NCBI GenBank assembly: GCA_002897775.1
Contig: BDTR01000045.1
Coordinates: 1 to 64,000 of the forward strand
Direction: 5' to 3'
Length of the DNA stretch: 64,000 bases
Source of the DNA: a bacterium BMS3Bbin08
Lineage (GTDB): Bacteria; Nitrospirota; Thermodesulfovibrionia; UBA6902; BMS3Bbin08
This document shows positions 1 to 8,921 of this stretch, one piece after another (within the stretch, counting starts at the first letter, position 1; the number at the start of each line of letters is the position of its first letter). A program made the translations under genes and the position numbers. The notes below the pieces were generated by a model. The model was not told the DNA's origin, did no database searches, and worked only from the letters and a program-made list of their open reading frames with translations.

Positions 1-2
1 AT

Positions 3-254
3 CTGGACGGCGCCGCGCCTTCGGGCAGGAAACCCCAGGATGTGATCGGGTTCAACGCCAGGGGGCTGGCCACCACCTCGCAGGACCGGACAATATGTGT
101 GTTCACGGATTCAGACGGAGACGGGGAGTCAGACAGCAATCCGGATTTTGACTGTATCGTAATATCACAGACAAGAACCAATATCGGGCAATTAAACTCT
201 CAGATTGCACAGATTCCGGGAAATTGTAACAATGCAAATTGTATCGCGAAATAA
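3..254 (+). CDS. FimT/GspH-type pseudopilin, C-terminal part (start outside window)
   Basis: The reading frame is open from the window edge to a stop at 254, giving 84 codons. The segment around VIGFNARGL and the following TICVF... stretch resembles the C-terminal beta-rich domain of FimT/GspH minor pseudopilins, and cysteines near the end suggest a disulfide loop. The hydrophobic N-terminal helix and prepilin cleavage site lie upstream of the window. The next gene starts 23 nt before this one ends, and PilV-, PilW- and PilX-like genes follow, so this is the first visible member of a minor-pilin operon that probably primes type IV pilus assembly. The family call rests mainly on context. Confidence 0.6.
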   Translation: MDGAAPSGRKPQDVIGFNARGLATTSQDRTICVFTDSDGDGESDSNPDFDCIVISQTRTNIGQLNSQIAQIPGNCNNANCIAK

Positions 255-657
255 CAGAGGTTTGACGCTGGTTGAAATCCTGGTGGCGCTGGTGATCACG
301 CTCGTGGTCTTTCTGGGGCTGATGCAGACAGCCATGCTCTCAATGGATGTGAACACCAATAACCAGCTAAGGGAAGAAGCGGTAAGCATAGCCGAACGGA
401 GGATCAGGGAACTCAGGGATTTGTCAGGGGGCAATCTGACGCCGACGGCCGTCACCCCATGGCCGCAGGAAGCGGTTTCCGTTAATTTCAGGAATTTCGC
501 GAACCCCGTACCCTATACCGTGGATATCACAGTTGTAAATATCGGCACGGCCCCGGACATTACGGCAAAGCAGATAGGTATCGTGGTCACGTGGCAGGTC
601 CCCAAATCGCCGGGAGTTAATCTCACTCATCGGATCTCCACTTTAAAGAGGTTATGA
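232..657 (+). CDS. pilV: PilV-like minor type IV pilin
   Basis: The 141-aa product has a class III prepilin signal: a short basic leader, then the cleavage motif RG/LTLVEI with the conserved Glu at mature position 5, then a hydrophobic helix of about 20 residues. A prepilin peptidase would cut after the Gly and methylate the new N-terminus. I chose the ATG at 232 because it gives a short leader; an upstream ATG at 205 would add nine residues. The gene overlaps its upstream neighbour by 23 nt and the next gene by 4 nt, indicating translational coupling. Minor pilins of this type form the pilus tip or initiation complex in the inner membrane. Confidence 0.8.
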   Translation: MQIVSRNNRGLTLVEILVALVITLVVFLGLMQTAMLSMDVNTNNQLREEAVSIAERRIRELRDLSGGNLTPTAVTPWPQEAVSVNFRNFANPVPYTVDITVVNIGTAPDITAKQIGIVVTWQVPKSPGVNLTHRISTLKRL

Positions 658-1868
658 TGCTAAAGAAACAGTCCGGCTTCAGCATGATAGAACTTTTGAT
701 AGCAATGACATTGTTTCTTGTTGTCATTATCGCGGCCACCGGTGTTTTCGCGCCGCTGCTCATGTCGAGCAAACAGCAGGCCAGCAAGATAGAAACAGAC
801 ATAGAGGGCATTGTAGGGCTTGATATTCTGCGGCGCGATATCAAGCAGGCTGGCATAGGCCTTCCGTGGGACCTCAACGGGGCCGTTTATCTGGAGGCAG
901 ACAATACTCAAAATGTAACTCTACAGGATGAAGAGTGGTATAATGATTCTCCAGGTAACGTACCCAGGGCCTTAGTCAGCGGGAACGATGACGGTGACGG
1001 AGTACAGGGATTACAGGGACTACCAGCCGCAAGTGACGTGCTTGTCATTAAATCCGTAATTATCGCGGGAAATGACGTCTCCCGGAAATGGGCGCATGTC
1101 AATCAGAATAACATAGTTAATGAGTGGATTCCCGATACAGACAAGCTTGAAACAGACAACAGGGTAATTGTTCTGATACCGGGAGAAACAAGGAAACTGC
1201 ACGTGAAGTTTGGCGGTTCGTTTACCACCAGCTATGTTGATAACGATCCCGGCGATGACGCGCTGGCTGACGATGCTTTTAAGGCGCCTGACGCCGAGAG
1301 ACAGTACATTGTATACGGCGTCGCCGAACCGGCAAACCCGGTAAACACAGCCTTACGGATGCCGTTTAACAGAGCGGACTATTATGTAAGGACGCCGGCG
1401 TCAGGAATGCCGGAGCGGTGCGCCCAGGGCACGGGCATACTTTACAAGGGAGTACTTATCCAGCGCACCGGCGCATCAAATGGCGGAGGATTGAATGAAC
1501 TCCCCATAATCGACTGCGTCGCGGATATGCAGGTTGTTTACGGGGTGGACAATGACGATGACGGTGACTTCGAAAACCCTGCGGTCTATTTCGGCTCTAC
1601 TGATTACTATACTGATGATTTTTCCCTGAACCTGACATCGGCAGAGGATGTAAGGAACATAAGACAGGTCAGGGTTTATATTCTCGCGCAGGAGGGACAG
1701 CGGGACCCGGGTTTTACATTTAATAATTTTACGTGTGCCGGCAATTGTATTAAAGTAGAAGACTCTACTGTTGCCGGATTAGGCAGGGACTTTGACCTGA
1801 CGGCCATTACTGACTGGGCGAATTACAGGTGGAAAGTATATTCTCTGGTGGTAAAGATTGAGGGATGA
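654..1868 (+). CDS. pilW: PilW-like minor type IV pilin
   Basis: The 404-aa protein begins with a short leader and the prepilin motif SG/FSMIELLIAM, followed by a hydrophobic helix to about residue 35. The motif RRDIKQAGIG after the helix is characteristic of PilW-family proteins. The rest is a long globular domain with a few cysteines. Two ATG codons (654 and 657) are possible; 654 overlaps the pilV stop. Position between PilV- and PilX-like genes matches the usual fimT-pilV-pilW-pilX order, whose products act together in pilus initiation. Confidence 0.8.
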   Translation: MMLKKQSGFSMIELLIAMTLFLVVIIAATGVFAPLLMSSKQQASKIETDIEGIVGLDILRRDIKQAGIGLPWDLNGAVYLEADNTQNVTLQDEEWYNDSPGNVPRALVSGNDDGDGVQGLQGLPAASDVLVIKSVIIAGNDVSRKWAHVNQNNIVNEWIPDTDKLETDNRVIVLIPGETRKLHVKFGGSFTTSYVDNDPGDDALADDAFKAPDAERQYIVYGVAEPANPVNTALRMPFNRADYYVRTPASGMPERCAQGTGILYKGVLIQRTGASNGGGLNELPIIDCVADMQVVYGVDNDDDGDFENPAVYFGSTDYYTDDFSLNLTSAEDVRNIRQVRVYILAQEGQRDPGFTFNNFTCAGNCIKVEDSTVAGLGRDFDLTAITDWANYRWKVYSLVVKIEG

Positions 1869-1875
1869 GGTAAAT

Positions 1876-2637
1876 ATGATTAAAGACAGAACACAGAACA
1901 CAGAGCACAGAGCACAGAGAATGGGGAGGCAGAAGGCAAAGGCAGAAGTTGGGAAGAAAAGAACCCGGGCTCTGAACTATAACCTACTGGATGAAAAAGG
2001 CATCGCGCTGGTACTGGTACTGGTGTTGTCCCTGATCGCCCTTTCGATCACCGCGGCTCTGCTGTTTATGGCGTCGCAGGAGACAAGGTTCTCCGGCTTT
2101 CAGAAAAGATATAAATCAGCGCTTGAGGCAAACCTGGGCGCCGCCGAGATTTTTGAGCATATGGTGATTCTGAGGCAGAAAGTCGATATGGATGCGTTCA
2201 TAATCGATTTGAACACTGCCAACCCTAACTTCTACGCCACTCTTTATGAAGATAACAATTGCACAGGTTCGGACGTCTTTACAACATCTTATACAGGAAT
2301 AGAAACAAAAATAAGAACGCCGACCAATAACAATGACGGGACCGCGCAGTGGTCGGCGGCGTGTAACAGGTCCATAACAATTGACGCGTTAGACAACACT
2401 ACCTATGATTTCAGCATAGATCTCGGCGCAAACCCGGTTTACCGGGCCTATGCCAAGATCGTCGATACCGCGGAAGGTAACGCGGCCGAGGACAGGGATT
2501 TGATAAAACAGAGTGTTGAAAAGAGCGAGGATGTGGCCAGCCCTCATCTTGGATACCTGTACAGCATAGAAGTGCTGGCCCAGGACCTGAATAACCCAAA
2601 CGAGCGCGCCAGGACCTCGATCCTGTTTGAATATTAA
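1876..2637 (+). CDS. pilX: PilX-like minor pilin with an unusually long leader
   Basis: This is a 253-aa protein with the motif DEKG/IALVLVLVLSLIAL followed by a hydrophobic helix and the MASQETR segment typical of PilX-type N-termini. The ATG at 1876 is preceded by a GATGAGG ribosome-binding site; a TTG at 1858 in the same frame is less likely. The leader before the cleavage Gly is about 44 residues, far longer than usual. Part of it is encoded by five copies of a 7-nt repeat (1886-1920), so the leader looks expanded by repeat insertion. Function is inferred from N-terminal motif and operon position. Confidence 0.7.
   Translation: MIKDRTQNTEHRAQRMGRQKAKAEVGKKRTRALNYNLLDEKGIALVLVLVLSLIALSITAALLFMASQETRFSGFQKRYKSALEANLGAAEIFEHMVILRQKVDMDAFIIDLNTANPNFYATLYEDNNCTGSDVFTTSYTGIETKIRTPTNNNDGTAQWSAACNRSITIDALDNTTYDFSIDLGANPVYRAYAKIVDTAEGNAAEDRDLIKQSVEKSEDVASPHLGYLYSIEVLAQDLNNPNERARTSILFEY
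1886..1920 (+). repeat. Five tandem heptamers ACAGARC inside the pilX leader
   Basis: Five consecutive 7-nt units read ACAGAAC, ACAGAAC, ACAGAGC, ACAGAGC, ACAGAGA. The array encodes a hydrophilic part of the prepilin leader and keeps the downstream frame open. It belongs to the wider set of 7-8-nt periodic arrays seen across this window. Confidence 0.8.
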
Positions 2638-2654
2638 CAGCCCCTGTTAACGGA

Positions 2655-3587
2655 GTGAGCGTGAGAATTTTTTATATTTATTTGATCCTGTCCATTTTCT
2701 TTCTGACTTCCTGTTCGCGTGAAGAGCAGGAAGTCATGCAGGCCCGGCCTGTTTCTGAAAAAGAGACGCCTGCCCCGGCCGGGAAAACAGGGCGGACCGA
2801 AGCAGATGACGCCGCGTATTCCCTGACGCTTATCCCGAGGATCGCCTATCGGAATTCCGTTTTGCGCGTGACTTCCAACAGGGTCAAACTTCCGGAAGAC
2901 GGGATCCGGTGGCTCAGGAACGGAAAGACTGTCGAGGGGGAGTCCGGGATACAGTTCTCACCCCTGAAGGTTGTGAAAGGCGATACCATAGAGGCCGCGG
3001 CGCAGGTGGATAATAAAGAGATGTTTTCCAATGCCGTAACCATCAGAAACAGTCCGCCGCGGATAACGGGTTTTCGCGAGGATTCCGGGGGATATGTCAC
3101 CGGGGACCCGCTTGAGGTTGACGCTGAGTGGAAAGACATTGACGGTGACGATGTTGAGATCACTTACGAATGGACCAGAAACGGCGAGCCCGTCGGCAGC
3201 GGCCGGAGGATCGAAGGGACCTTTAAAAGAGGCGACAGGCTCGTTATCACAATAACGCCTTTTGACGGAGAGGACTATGGACGGCCGGCAGTGCTGAACA
3301 GGGTGATACAGAACATGTCGCCGAAGATCGAACAGGACCTGACATATGATTTTGACGGCAAGGTATTCACCTCTCAGGTCAGGGCCGTTGACCCGGACGG
3401 CGATACCCTTTCTTATCAGCTTGATTCAGCGCGGGAGGGGGTAAAGATCGGTCCCGCGACCGGCCTGATCACATGGAACGTTCCCGAAGGTTTCCTCGGC
3501 GACGTGCCAGTGACGGTTTCCGTGACAGACGGTCATGGCGGAGAGTCAAGCCGGGAGCTTATCCTGACGATCGCGGAGGAAAACTGA
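2655..3587 (+). CDS. Lipoprotein with Ig-like domains in the minor-pilin operon
   Basis: The 310-aa product starts with a basic, hydrophobic signal ending in the lipobox LTSC at about residues 17-20, so it should be a lipoprotein. The mature part contains Ig/cadherin-like beta repeats; the last one, with DPDGDTLSYQ and a TGLITW motif, resembles putative-Ig (He_PIG) domains. I used the GTG at 2655, 17 nt after pilX; a GTG at 2661 would also preserve the signal. Its position suggests a role in pilus assembly or display at the cell surface, but no specific activity can be assigned. Confidence 0.65.
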   Translation: MSVRIFYIYLILSIFFLTSCSREEQEVMQARPVSEKETPAPAGKTGRTEADDAAYSLTLIPRIAYRNSVLRVTSNRVKLPEDGIRWLRNGKTVEGESGIQFSPLKVVKGDTIEAAAQVDNKEMFSNAVTIRNSPPRITGFREDSGGYVTGDPLEVDAEWKDIDGDDVEITYEWTRNGEPVGSGRRIEGTFKRGDRLVITITPFDGEDYGRPAVLNRVIQNMSPKIEQDLTYDFDGKVFTSQVRAVDPDGDTLSYQLDSAREGVKIGPATGLITWNVPEGFLGDVPVTVSVTDGHGGESSRELILTIAEEN

Positions 3588-3663
3588 CATGCTGTACTGC
3601 TCTTTGATCATGGACGGAATAAACAGGCCCAGGTCATGGCGGGCGGTCCTTTTGAAAAAAATA

Positions 3664-3693
3664 TTGTTCAATTGACCTTTTTGCTGGTATAAT
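3664..3693 (+). promoter_or_regulatory. Putative promoter of the pilin gene; possibly leaderless mRNA
   Basis: A perfect TATAAT (3688-3693) lies 18 nt after TTGTTC (3664-3669). The pilin ATG is only 8 nt past the -10 box and no Shine-Dalgarno sequence is visible, so the transcript may start at or next to the initiation codon. Confidence 0.45.
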
Positions 3694-3701
3694 AAATATA
3701 T

Positions 3702-4157
3702 ATGAAAAGAAACGGGTTTACATTGATTGAACTTCTTGTCGCGATGTCGATCGTGGCGATTCTGGCCGCCATCTCACTGAGCGCGTACGTCGGCGTGTCC
3801 AAGCGGGCGGACCGTTCGGAAGCCTACACAAACCTTGAGGCCCTGAAACTGCTTGAGGACCAGTTCTTCGCGGACGCCGGCCGTTACCCGAACCCGAGCG
3901 GGATTACATGCGCGAAAGACAGGCCTCAGAATGTTGGCTACATCCGGCAGGGCGGCAGTACTGCTGACTCAGCTGAGGCCCTTCCCAACTTCAGACCTGG
4001 AGCCGGCGGTAACTTCAGCTATTGCATTGAGAATAATATAGACTTTAACGGAGCCGCCCTTGTGCCGTGTTTCAGGGCACGGGCTTTTGGCAATAGCGAT
4101 ACAAGGGTTGACGGCGATACGTTCGCGATAGACTGCGATAACGAAAGAAATTTCTAG
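3702..4157 (+). CDS. Type IV pilin (PilA/PilE-like)
   Basis: The 151-aa protein has a minimal leader MKRNG followed by FTLIELLVAMSIVAILAAI, a canonical prepilin cleavage site with Glu5 and a hydrophobic N-terminal helix. The globular domain has cysteines in the C-terminal half compatible with a disulfide loop. It lies 114 nt after the lipoprotein gene, with its own promoter-like sequence. It is either a major pilin or a PilE-like minor pilin; sequence alone does not decide. Confidence 0.82.
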   Translation: MKRNGFTLIELLVAMSIVAILAAISLSAYVGVSKRADRSEAYTNLEALKLLEDQFFADAGRYPNPSGITCAKDRPQNVGYIRQGGSTADSAEALPNFRPGAGGNFSYCIENNIDFNGAALVPCFRARAFGNSDTRVDGDTFAIDCDNERNF

Positions 4158-4339
4158 AGCCGGTAAATGCCGCCATACCGACGAAGGCCCCGGCTTTTCA
4201 GCATAAAAAGGCCTGTTCCGCGTTTTAAAATTAACATTCTCCCTCTGCCGGGCAAAAAAGACGTTTCCGCGTTGAACTATACGTTGGGATTAATTATTAT
4301 ATAAGTAAAGAGATCCGGATAAACCGAGGAGGTCATTTA

Positions 4340-4645
4340 ATGCTGAAAAACTGCTGGGAAATAAAAAAGTGCGGACGTGAAGAAGGCGGTGAAAAGGTGG
4401 TGGAACTGGGTCAGTGCCCGGCTTACCCTGCCCACGGGCATTCATGCTGGATAATTGCCGGCACATTCTGCAAAGGCCAGATCCAGGGGACTTTCGCCCA
4501 GAAGGAAAAACTCTGCGTGATCTGCGAGGTCTATAAAAAGTACTCTACTTCTTTTGGGGAAGAGAAGGAAAGTCTCCGCGAAGAGTATCCGGAGGAGTTC
4601 GACGCCTGTGAAAAGTTCCTCAGAGACATGAGGGACAAAAAATAA
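4340..4645 (+). CDS. Small cysteine-rich two-CW domain protein
   Basis: The 101-aa protein opens with NCWEIKKCGRE and has further Cys-Trp and Cys pairs (CPAYPAHGHSCW, CVICEVY). This fits the two-CW family of small, probably metal- or redox-active proteins found in anaerobic bacteria. The start has a strong ribosome-binding site, CGAGGAGG, a few nucleotides upstream. No signal peptide is evident. It stands alone between the pilin and the convergent thiE gene, and its biological role is unknown. Confidence 0.65.
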   Translation: MLKNCWEIKKCGREEGGEKVVELGQCPAYPAHGHSCWIIAGTFCKGQIQGTFAQKEKLCVICEVYKKYSTSFGEEKESLREEYPEEFDACEKFLRDMRDKK

Positions 4646-4652
4646 CGGTTTT

Positions 4653-5285
4653 TTAAGGCCGCCTGTTAATAGCCTTCAGGAAATTTTTTGTTTCAGGCGA
4701 TATATCCCCGGATAATATCGCGGAACTCACTGCGGCGGCGTCCGCGCCTGCCCTCAATATGTCAGGGACGTTCTCAATGGCTATACCGCCTATTGCTACT
4801 ACGGGTATGCTGACGCGCTCTGTGACAGTCTGAAGGGCCCTGACGCCTTTGGAAGCGCCCGCGTTTTTTGTAGCCGTAAGGAATACAGGGCCAAAACCAA
4901 TGTAATCAGCCCCCAGCCTCTGAGCCTCAACTGCCTGTTTCAGGCTGTGCGTTGAGATGCCTATAATACCGCGCCTTCCAAGTATTTTTCTGGCTTCGTG
5001 TATCGGCATGTCATCCTGCCCAAGATGCACTCCATCCGCCCAGACCGCGAGCGCGATATCGACATGGTCATTTATAATGAAAAGCGCCCGGTACCTTCGC
5101 GCGAGCTTCCGGATCTTAAGGGCCTCTTTGCAGATCTCTTTTTTTGTGAGTTTTTTTTCTCTTAGCTGGATTACGCGGGCGCCTGCCTTTAATGTCCGGA
5201 TGGCAGCCTCAGCATGGCTGAGACCTGAAACGGCCCTGTCGGTGATAATGTATAGTCTTTTATTCCGGGGGAAGAGATTTTTCAA
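4653..5285 (-). CDS. thiE: Thiamine-phosphate synthase
   Basis: ThiE joins HMP-diphosphate and THZ-phosphate to give thiamine monophosphate. The 210-aa protein shows the family's TIM-barrel signatures: QLREK (40-44), IND (71-73), HLGQDD (87-92), GPVF (132-135) and AIGGI (164-168). It is the last gene of the long minus-strand run and lies 22 nt downstream of accC. No TPP riboswitch is evident upstream and no other thi gene is visible, so expression probably follows the upstream operon. A TenI-like regulator is less likely because the substrate-binding motifs are intact. Confidence 0.9.
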   Translation of the reverse strand: MKNLFPRNKRLYIITDRAVSGLSHAEAAIRTLKAGARVIQLREKKLTKKEICKEALKIRKLARRYRALFIINDHVDIALAVWADGVHLGQDDMPIHEARKILGRRGIIGISTHSLKQAVEAQRLGADYIGFGPVFLTATKNAGASKGVRALQTVTERVSIPVVAIGGIAIENVPDILRAGADAAAVSSAILSGDISPETKNFLKAINRRP

Positions 5286-5307
5286 GATACTGATTGCCGG
5301 TCACGGC

Positions 5308-6660
5308 TTACTTTTTATTATTGTTGAATTTCTCGAGAAAATGCGTATTGAAGTTTCCCGCAAGGAAATCAGGGTTATCAAGTATCTTCAGGTAAAAAGG
5401 TATTGTGGTGTTTATCCCCTCGATTATGAACTCACCGAGGGCCCTGCGCATTCTTGTGATCGCTTCGTCCCGGGTCTTGCCGCAGGTTATGACCTTCGCG
5501 ATCAAAGAATCATAGTGTGACGGAACGACCCATCCCGAATACGCGACCGTGTCGACCCTGACCCCCGGGCCTCCCGGAGGTATGAATGATATGATCTTGC
5601 CCGGACATGGAATGAACTTCTCAGGGTCCTCCGCGTTTATCCTGCATTCAATGCTATGTCCCGTGAGTTTGATATCCTGCTGTTTATAGGAAAGCTCCTC
5701 GCCCGCGGCAAGCTTTATCTGCTCTTTTACTATATCAACGCCCGTGATCATCTCGGTGACAGGGTGTTCGACCTGCACCCTGGTGTTAATTTCCATAAAG
5801 TAAATATTGCCGTTGTTGTCCACTATGAACTCAATAGTGCCGGCATTCCTGTATTTCATTGCCCTTGCCGCCTTTACCGCGAGGTCACCGATCTTTTTCC
5901 TGAACCTGGGCGTGGAGAAACTGTAAGGTGATTCTTCGATCAGCTTCTGGTGCCTGCGCTGGACCGAACAGTCGCGTTCACCAAGATGCACTACGTTCCC
6001 CCTGTTGTCAGCAAGGATCTGGACCTCAATATGCCTCATTTCCGTAATGTATTTTTCAACATACAGGTCGCCCTTGCCGAAAGCGGCCATTGCCTCCCTC
6101 TGTGCCATGTGAAAGGCGTTCTCTATTTCCTTCTCATCATAGACTATCCTCATCCCCTTGCCCCCGCCTCCGGCAGAGGCCTTGATGATCACCGGAATGC
6201 CGATCTTTTTTATTATTTTCCGGACCTCTTTTTCATCATGAACAGTGCCGTCGCTGCCCGGAACGACCGGCACGCCCTTCTGCTTCATTGTACGCCGCGC
6301 TTTGGCCTTGTCGCCGCCAAGCCGTATGTTCTCGGTTGACGGGCCGATAAAAGTTATGCCTGATGTTATGCAGGCCTCTTCAAAATGCGGGTTTTCCGCC
6401 AGAAAGCCATATCCCGGATGAATGGCCTCGGCGTCGGTTATTTCAGCGGCGCTGATGATCGCCGGAATATTCAAATAGCTTTGAATGGAAGGCGCGGGTC
6501 CTATGCAAATGGCCTCGTCAGCAAGCTTTATATGAAGAGAGTCTTTTTCAACGTCGGAATAAACGGCCACTGTCTTTATGCCCAGCTCACGGCATGCCCT
6601 TATGACCCTGACCGCGATTTCCCCCCGGTTGGCTATGAGGATTCTTTTAAATAATGGCAT
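5308..6660 (-). CDS. accC: Acetyl-CoA carboxylase, biotin carboxylase subunit
   Basis: AccC carboxylates biotin on AccB using ATP and bicarbonate, the first half-reaction of malonyl-CoA synthesis. The 450-aa length is normal. Visible motifs are the start [13 protein letters not shown], the ATP-grasp glycine loop [10 protein letters not shown], and the catalytic [15 protein letters not shown]. It follows accB on the same strand after about 100 nt, most of which is a 7-nt periodic repeat array. A pyruvate carboxylase subunit is possible in principle, but the efp-accB-accC order supports fatty-acid synthesis. Confidence 0.95.
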   Translation of the reverse strand: MPLFKRILIANRGEIAVRVIRACRELGIKTVAVYSDVEKDSLHIKLADEAICIGPAPSIQSYLNIPAIISAAEITDAEAIHPGYGFLAENPHFEEACITSGITFIGPSTENIRLGGDKAKARRTMKQKGVPVVPGSDGTVHDEKEVRKIIKKIGIPVIIKASAGGGGKGMRIVYDEKEIENAFHMAQREAMAAFGKGDLYVEKYITEMRHIEVQILADNRGNVVHLGERDCSVQRRHQKLIEESPYSFSTPRFRKKIGDLAVKAARAMKYRNAGTIEFIVDNNGNIYFMEINTRVQVEHPVTEMITGVDIVKEQIKLAAGEELSYKQQDIKLTGHSIECRINAEDPEKFIPCPGKIISFIPPGGPGVRVDTVAYSGWVVPSHYDSLIAKVITCGKTRDEAITRMRRALGEFIIEGINTTIPFYLKILDNPDFLAGNFNTHFLEKFNNNKK

Positions 6661-6664
6661 TTTT

Positions 6665-6720
6665 GGATTGTAAATTGCTGATTGTCGATTGCCGATTTTT
6701 GATTGATGACTGCATAATGA
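6665..6720. repeat. Eight degenerate heptamers between accB and accC
   Basis: Read on the plus strand the units are GGATTGT, AAATTGC, TGATTGT, CGATTGC, CGATTTT, TGATTGA, TGACTGC, ATAATGA, a clear period of 7 nt. The array fills most of the accB-accC spacer. It is one of several such arrays in the window. Confidence 0.8.
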
Positions 6721-6759
6721 CTTATTTTTTTAAATATTTTTCCTTTCAATCGTCAATTG

Positions 6760-7209
6760 TCATTCATTAAGAGAGGGCTCTATGAGAAACAGAGGTTCTC
6801 CGTATTCCACCGGCTGGCCGTTCTCAATAAGTATCTTTGACACAATGCCGTCAACTTCGCTCTCTATTTCATTCATGAGCTTCATTGCCTCCACAATACA
6901 CAGCACGTGACCTTTTTTGACGGCTGTGCCGACCTCAACGAACGGCGGCGCCTCGGGAGCCGGGGACCTGTGGAATATTCCCACTATCGGTGAAGTTATT
7001 GAAACGTGTTTATTCCCTTCATCAGTTTCCTGCTTTGCCTCTGCAGCAGCAGGCGCTGCGGGCTGACTGCCCGGCGGGGTCGCGTCGTATGAGGAAAGGA
7101 ACCGCTCTCTCTTGATCTTAAGTTTTTCTCCGTCCCTTTCGATCTGAAGCTCTGTAATATCCGTACCGCCAAGGAGTTCCAAAAGCTGTTTTATCTCATC
7201 AAGCTCCAT
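6760..7209 (-). CDS. accB: Biotin carboxyl carrier protein of acetyl-CoA carboxylase
   Basis: The 149-aa protein has an N-terminal region with charged residues, a Pro/Ala-rich linker around 45-60, and a C-terminal biotinyl domain with the motif [10 protein letters not shown]; Lys110 is the expected biotinylation site. It carries the carboxyl group between AccC and the carboxyltransferase. Its start overlaps the efp stop by one base, and accC follows, so efp-accB-accC are co-transcribed, an arrangement seen in many bacteria. Confidence 0.95.
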   Translation of the reverse strand: MELDEIKQLLELLGGTDITELQIERDGEKLKIKRERFLSSYDATPPGSQPAAPAAAEAKQETDEGNKHVSITSPIVGIFHRSPAPEAPPFVEVGTAVKKGHVLCIVEAMKLMNEIESEVDGIVSKILIENGQPVEYGEPLFLIEPSLNE

Positions 7210-7769
7210 TATTTCACCCTTTCCACATATTCTGATGTTCTGGTGTCTATTTTTATGATGTCCCCCTCATTTAGGTGAAAAGGAACCTTGATCGTGACCC
7301 CGGTCTCCATGACAGCGGGTTTGCTTCCGCCGCTGGCTGTATCACCCTTTACACCCGGAGCGGTCTTGGCGATCTCCAGTTTAACAAAGATCGGCAGTTC
7401 CACGGTCAGGGGAGAACTGCCGTAATACAGCACCTTAACCACCATATTGTCTTTTAAGAACTTCCTGCTGTCGCCAAGCTGATCAGGGCTCAGGGGGAAC
7501 TGTTCGTAGGTCCCGGTATCCATGAAGAAGTACATGTCGTCCTGTATGTACAGAAACTGCATTGATCTTTCCTCAAGGTTCGGGGTCTCAAGCTTTTCAC
7601 CGCCTTTAAAAGTGTCCTCAATAATGCTTCCGGTCCTTAAGTTCTTCATCTTTGTGCGGACTATCGCGCCGCCTCTGCCCATTTTAACGTGCTGGAAATC
7701 AATGACCTCGTAAGGGTCTCCCTTGTATTCTATTTTTGAGCCTTTTCTGAACTCACTCGTTGATATCAA
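7209..7769 (-). CDS. efp: Elongation factor P
   Basis: The 186-aa protein has the three beta-barrel domains of EF-P, which relieves ribosome stalling at polyproline stretches. The C-terminal signature appears around [20 protein letters not shown]. The domain I loop reads KMGRGG with Arg at position 32 where many EF-Ps carry the modified Lys. Arg at this tip is known for EF-Ps rhamnosylated by EarP; no earP or epmA is visible here, so modification is unknown. It is translationally coupled to accB. A strong hairpin lies just upstream of its start. Confidence 0.93.
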   Translation of the reverse strand: MISTSEFRKGSKIEYKGDPYEVIDFQHVKMGRGGAIVRTKMKNLRTGSIIEDTFKGGEKLETPNLEERSMQFLYIQDDMYFFMDTGTYEQFPLSPDQLGDSRKFLKDNMVVKVLYYGSSPLTVELPIFVKLEIAKTAPGVKGDTASGGSKPAVMETGVTIKVPFHLNEGDIIKIDTRTSEYVERVK

Positions 7770-7782
7770 TGTTCTGCTCCTT

Positions 7783-7820
7783 GTCCCCCTGTTTTCTTTG
7801 TGAAAACAAAGAAGGGGGAC
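7783..7820. repeat. Strong GAAA-capped hairpin upstream of efp
   Basis: GTCCCCC (7783-7789) pairs with GGGGGAC (7814-7820), and TTCTTTGT (7794-7801) pairs with ACAAAGAA (7806-7813) around a GAAA loop, leaving only a TGTT bulge. It lies in the 90-nt gap between the M24 peptidase and efp, followed by GATTACAC words that recur elsewhere. No U-tract follows on either strand, so it looks like a palindromic repeat rather than a classic terminator. Confidence 0.6.
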
Positions 7821-7859
7821 TGATTACACTGATTTTAAAAGACGATTACACAGATACTT

Positions 7860-8921
7860 TTATATTATCTTAAGTTTTCTGGGCAGGGTCGTAAGGACCT
7901 CTGCTCCGCTATTTGTTACATGTACCATGTCTTCTATTCTCACCCCGCCGGTATCCGGCAGGTAAATGCCTGGCTCAATGGTGAATATCATGCCTGCTTC
8001 CACGGTTTTCCTGCTCCGCCATGATATAAAAGGCTTTTCATGGACTGCCAGCCCCACACCATGACCTGTTCCGTGCCCGAAATGCTCCCCGTAACCCATG
8101 CGCCTGATATATCCCCTGGCCGCCGAGTCAATTGCCGAGGCCTTTACCCCCGGCTTTATTGTATCCATGGCCCTTTTTTGCGCGGCAAGCGCGACAGAGT
8201 ACATTTCAAGCTGTTTCACCGGATGCCTTCCTTTCAGAGCAACCATCCTTGTCATATCTGAATAGTACCCCTCACATTCGCCGCCCCAGTCAAAAAGGAT
8301 GCAGTCCCCTTTTTTAATTACCCTGCTGGTTGGCTTTGCGTGAGGAAGGGCTGACATAAGACCAGACGCTACTATAACCCCAAAAGGCGTCATTTTGCAA
8401 CCTTCTTCTTTGAGCAATCCCTCGAGCTTTACGGCGAGCTTTTGTTCTGTCGCGCCGGTTTTTATATGGGGCAAGAGCCTGCGGAAGGCCTTTTCAGCCC
8501 GCCGCACGGCCTTTTTAACGTAAAACAGCTCTGTTTGAGATTTTATTATTCTGAGGTCCTCCACTGTATCGGTCAGGGGCTTGAGCTTTATATGTTTGCG
8601 TTTGAGGTCCTTATAGGTCTGAAAACTTACATTGTGGGCTTCAAATCCAAGTTTTTTTACTCCAAACTCGTGGACCAGGTCATTTACAGTGTCAGTTTTT
8701 TTAGAAGCGGCAACTCTGACAATACACCCTTCTACTTCTTTTTTTGCCTGTTCCTGATAGCGGAAATCAGTGACAAAAACAGAGTGTTTTTTTGTGATAA
8801 AGAAAAACCCTGAAGAGCCCGTAAACCCGGTGAGATATCTGAGGTTGATGATGTCAGTGACCAGGACCCCGTCAACGCCAAGTTCAGGGAGCTTTTTTTT
8901 AAGAAGCGCTCTTTTTTGCAT
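7860..8921 (-). CDS. M24B aminopeptidase P / Xaa-Pro peptidase
   Basis: The 353-aa protein has an N-terminal creatinase-like domain (about 1-125) and a C-terminal pita-bread metallopeptidase domain. The dinuclear metal site is visible: [16 protein letters not shown] supplies two Asp, [15 protein letters not shown] the His, and TIEPGIY plus GGVRIEDMV the two Glu. Such enzymes cleave N-terminal residues before proline or X-Pro dipeptides in the cytoplasm. It overlaps aroQ by 23 bp and precedes efp, a common aroQ-pepP-efp order. Aminopeptidase P versus prolidase cannot be decided by eye. Confidence 0.88.
   Translation of the reverse strand: MQKRALLKKKLPELGVDGVLVTDIINLRYLTGFTGSSGFFFITKKHSVFVTDFRYQEQAKKEVEGCIVRVAASKKTDTVNDLVHEFGVKKLGFEAHNVSFQTYKDLKRKHIKLKPLTDTVEDLRIIKSQTELFYVKKAVRRAEKAFRRLLPHIKTGATEQKLAVKLEGLLKEEGCKMTPFGVIVASGLMSALPHAKPTSRVIKKGDCILFDWGGECEGYYSDMTRMVALKGRHPVKQLEMYSVALAAQKRAMDTIKPGVKASAIDSAARGYIRRMGYGEHFGHGTGHGVGLAVHEKPFISWRSRKTVEAGMIFTIEPGIYLPDTGGVRIEDMVHVTNSGAEVLTTLPRKLKII

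Noticed and set aside
3670-3690. TTGACC as the -35 box of the pilin promoter
   Set aside because: Only about 10 nt from the TATAAT; TTGTTC at 3664 has the right spacing.
4159-4200. Terminator AGCCGG...CCGGCTTTT after the pilin
   Set aside because: Six-bp stem with a loop of over 20 nt; too weak to list as a feature.
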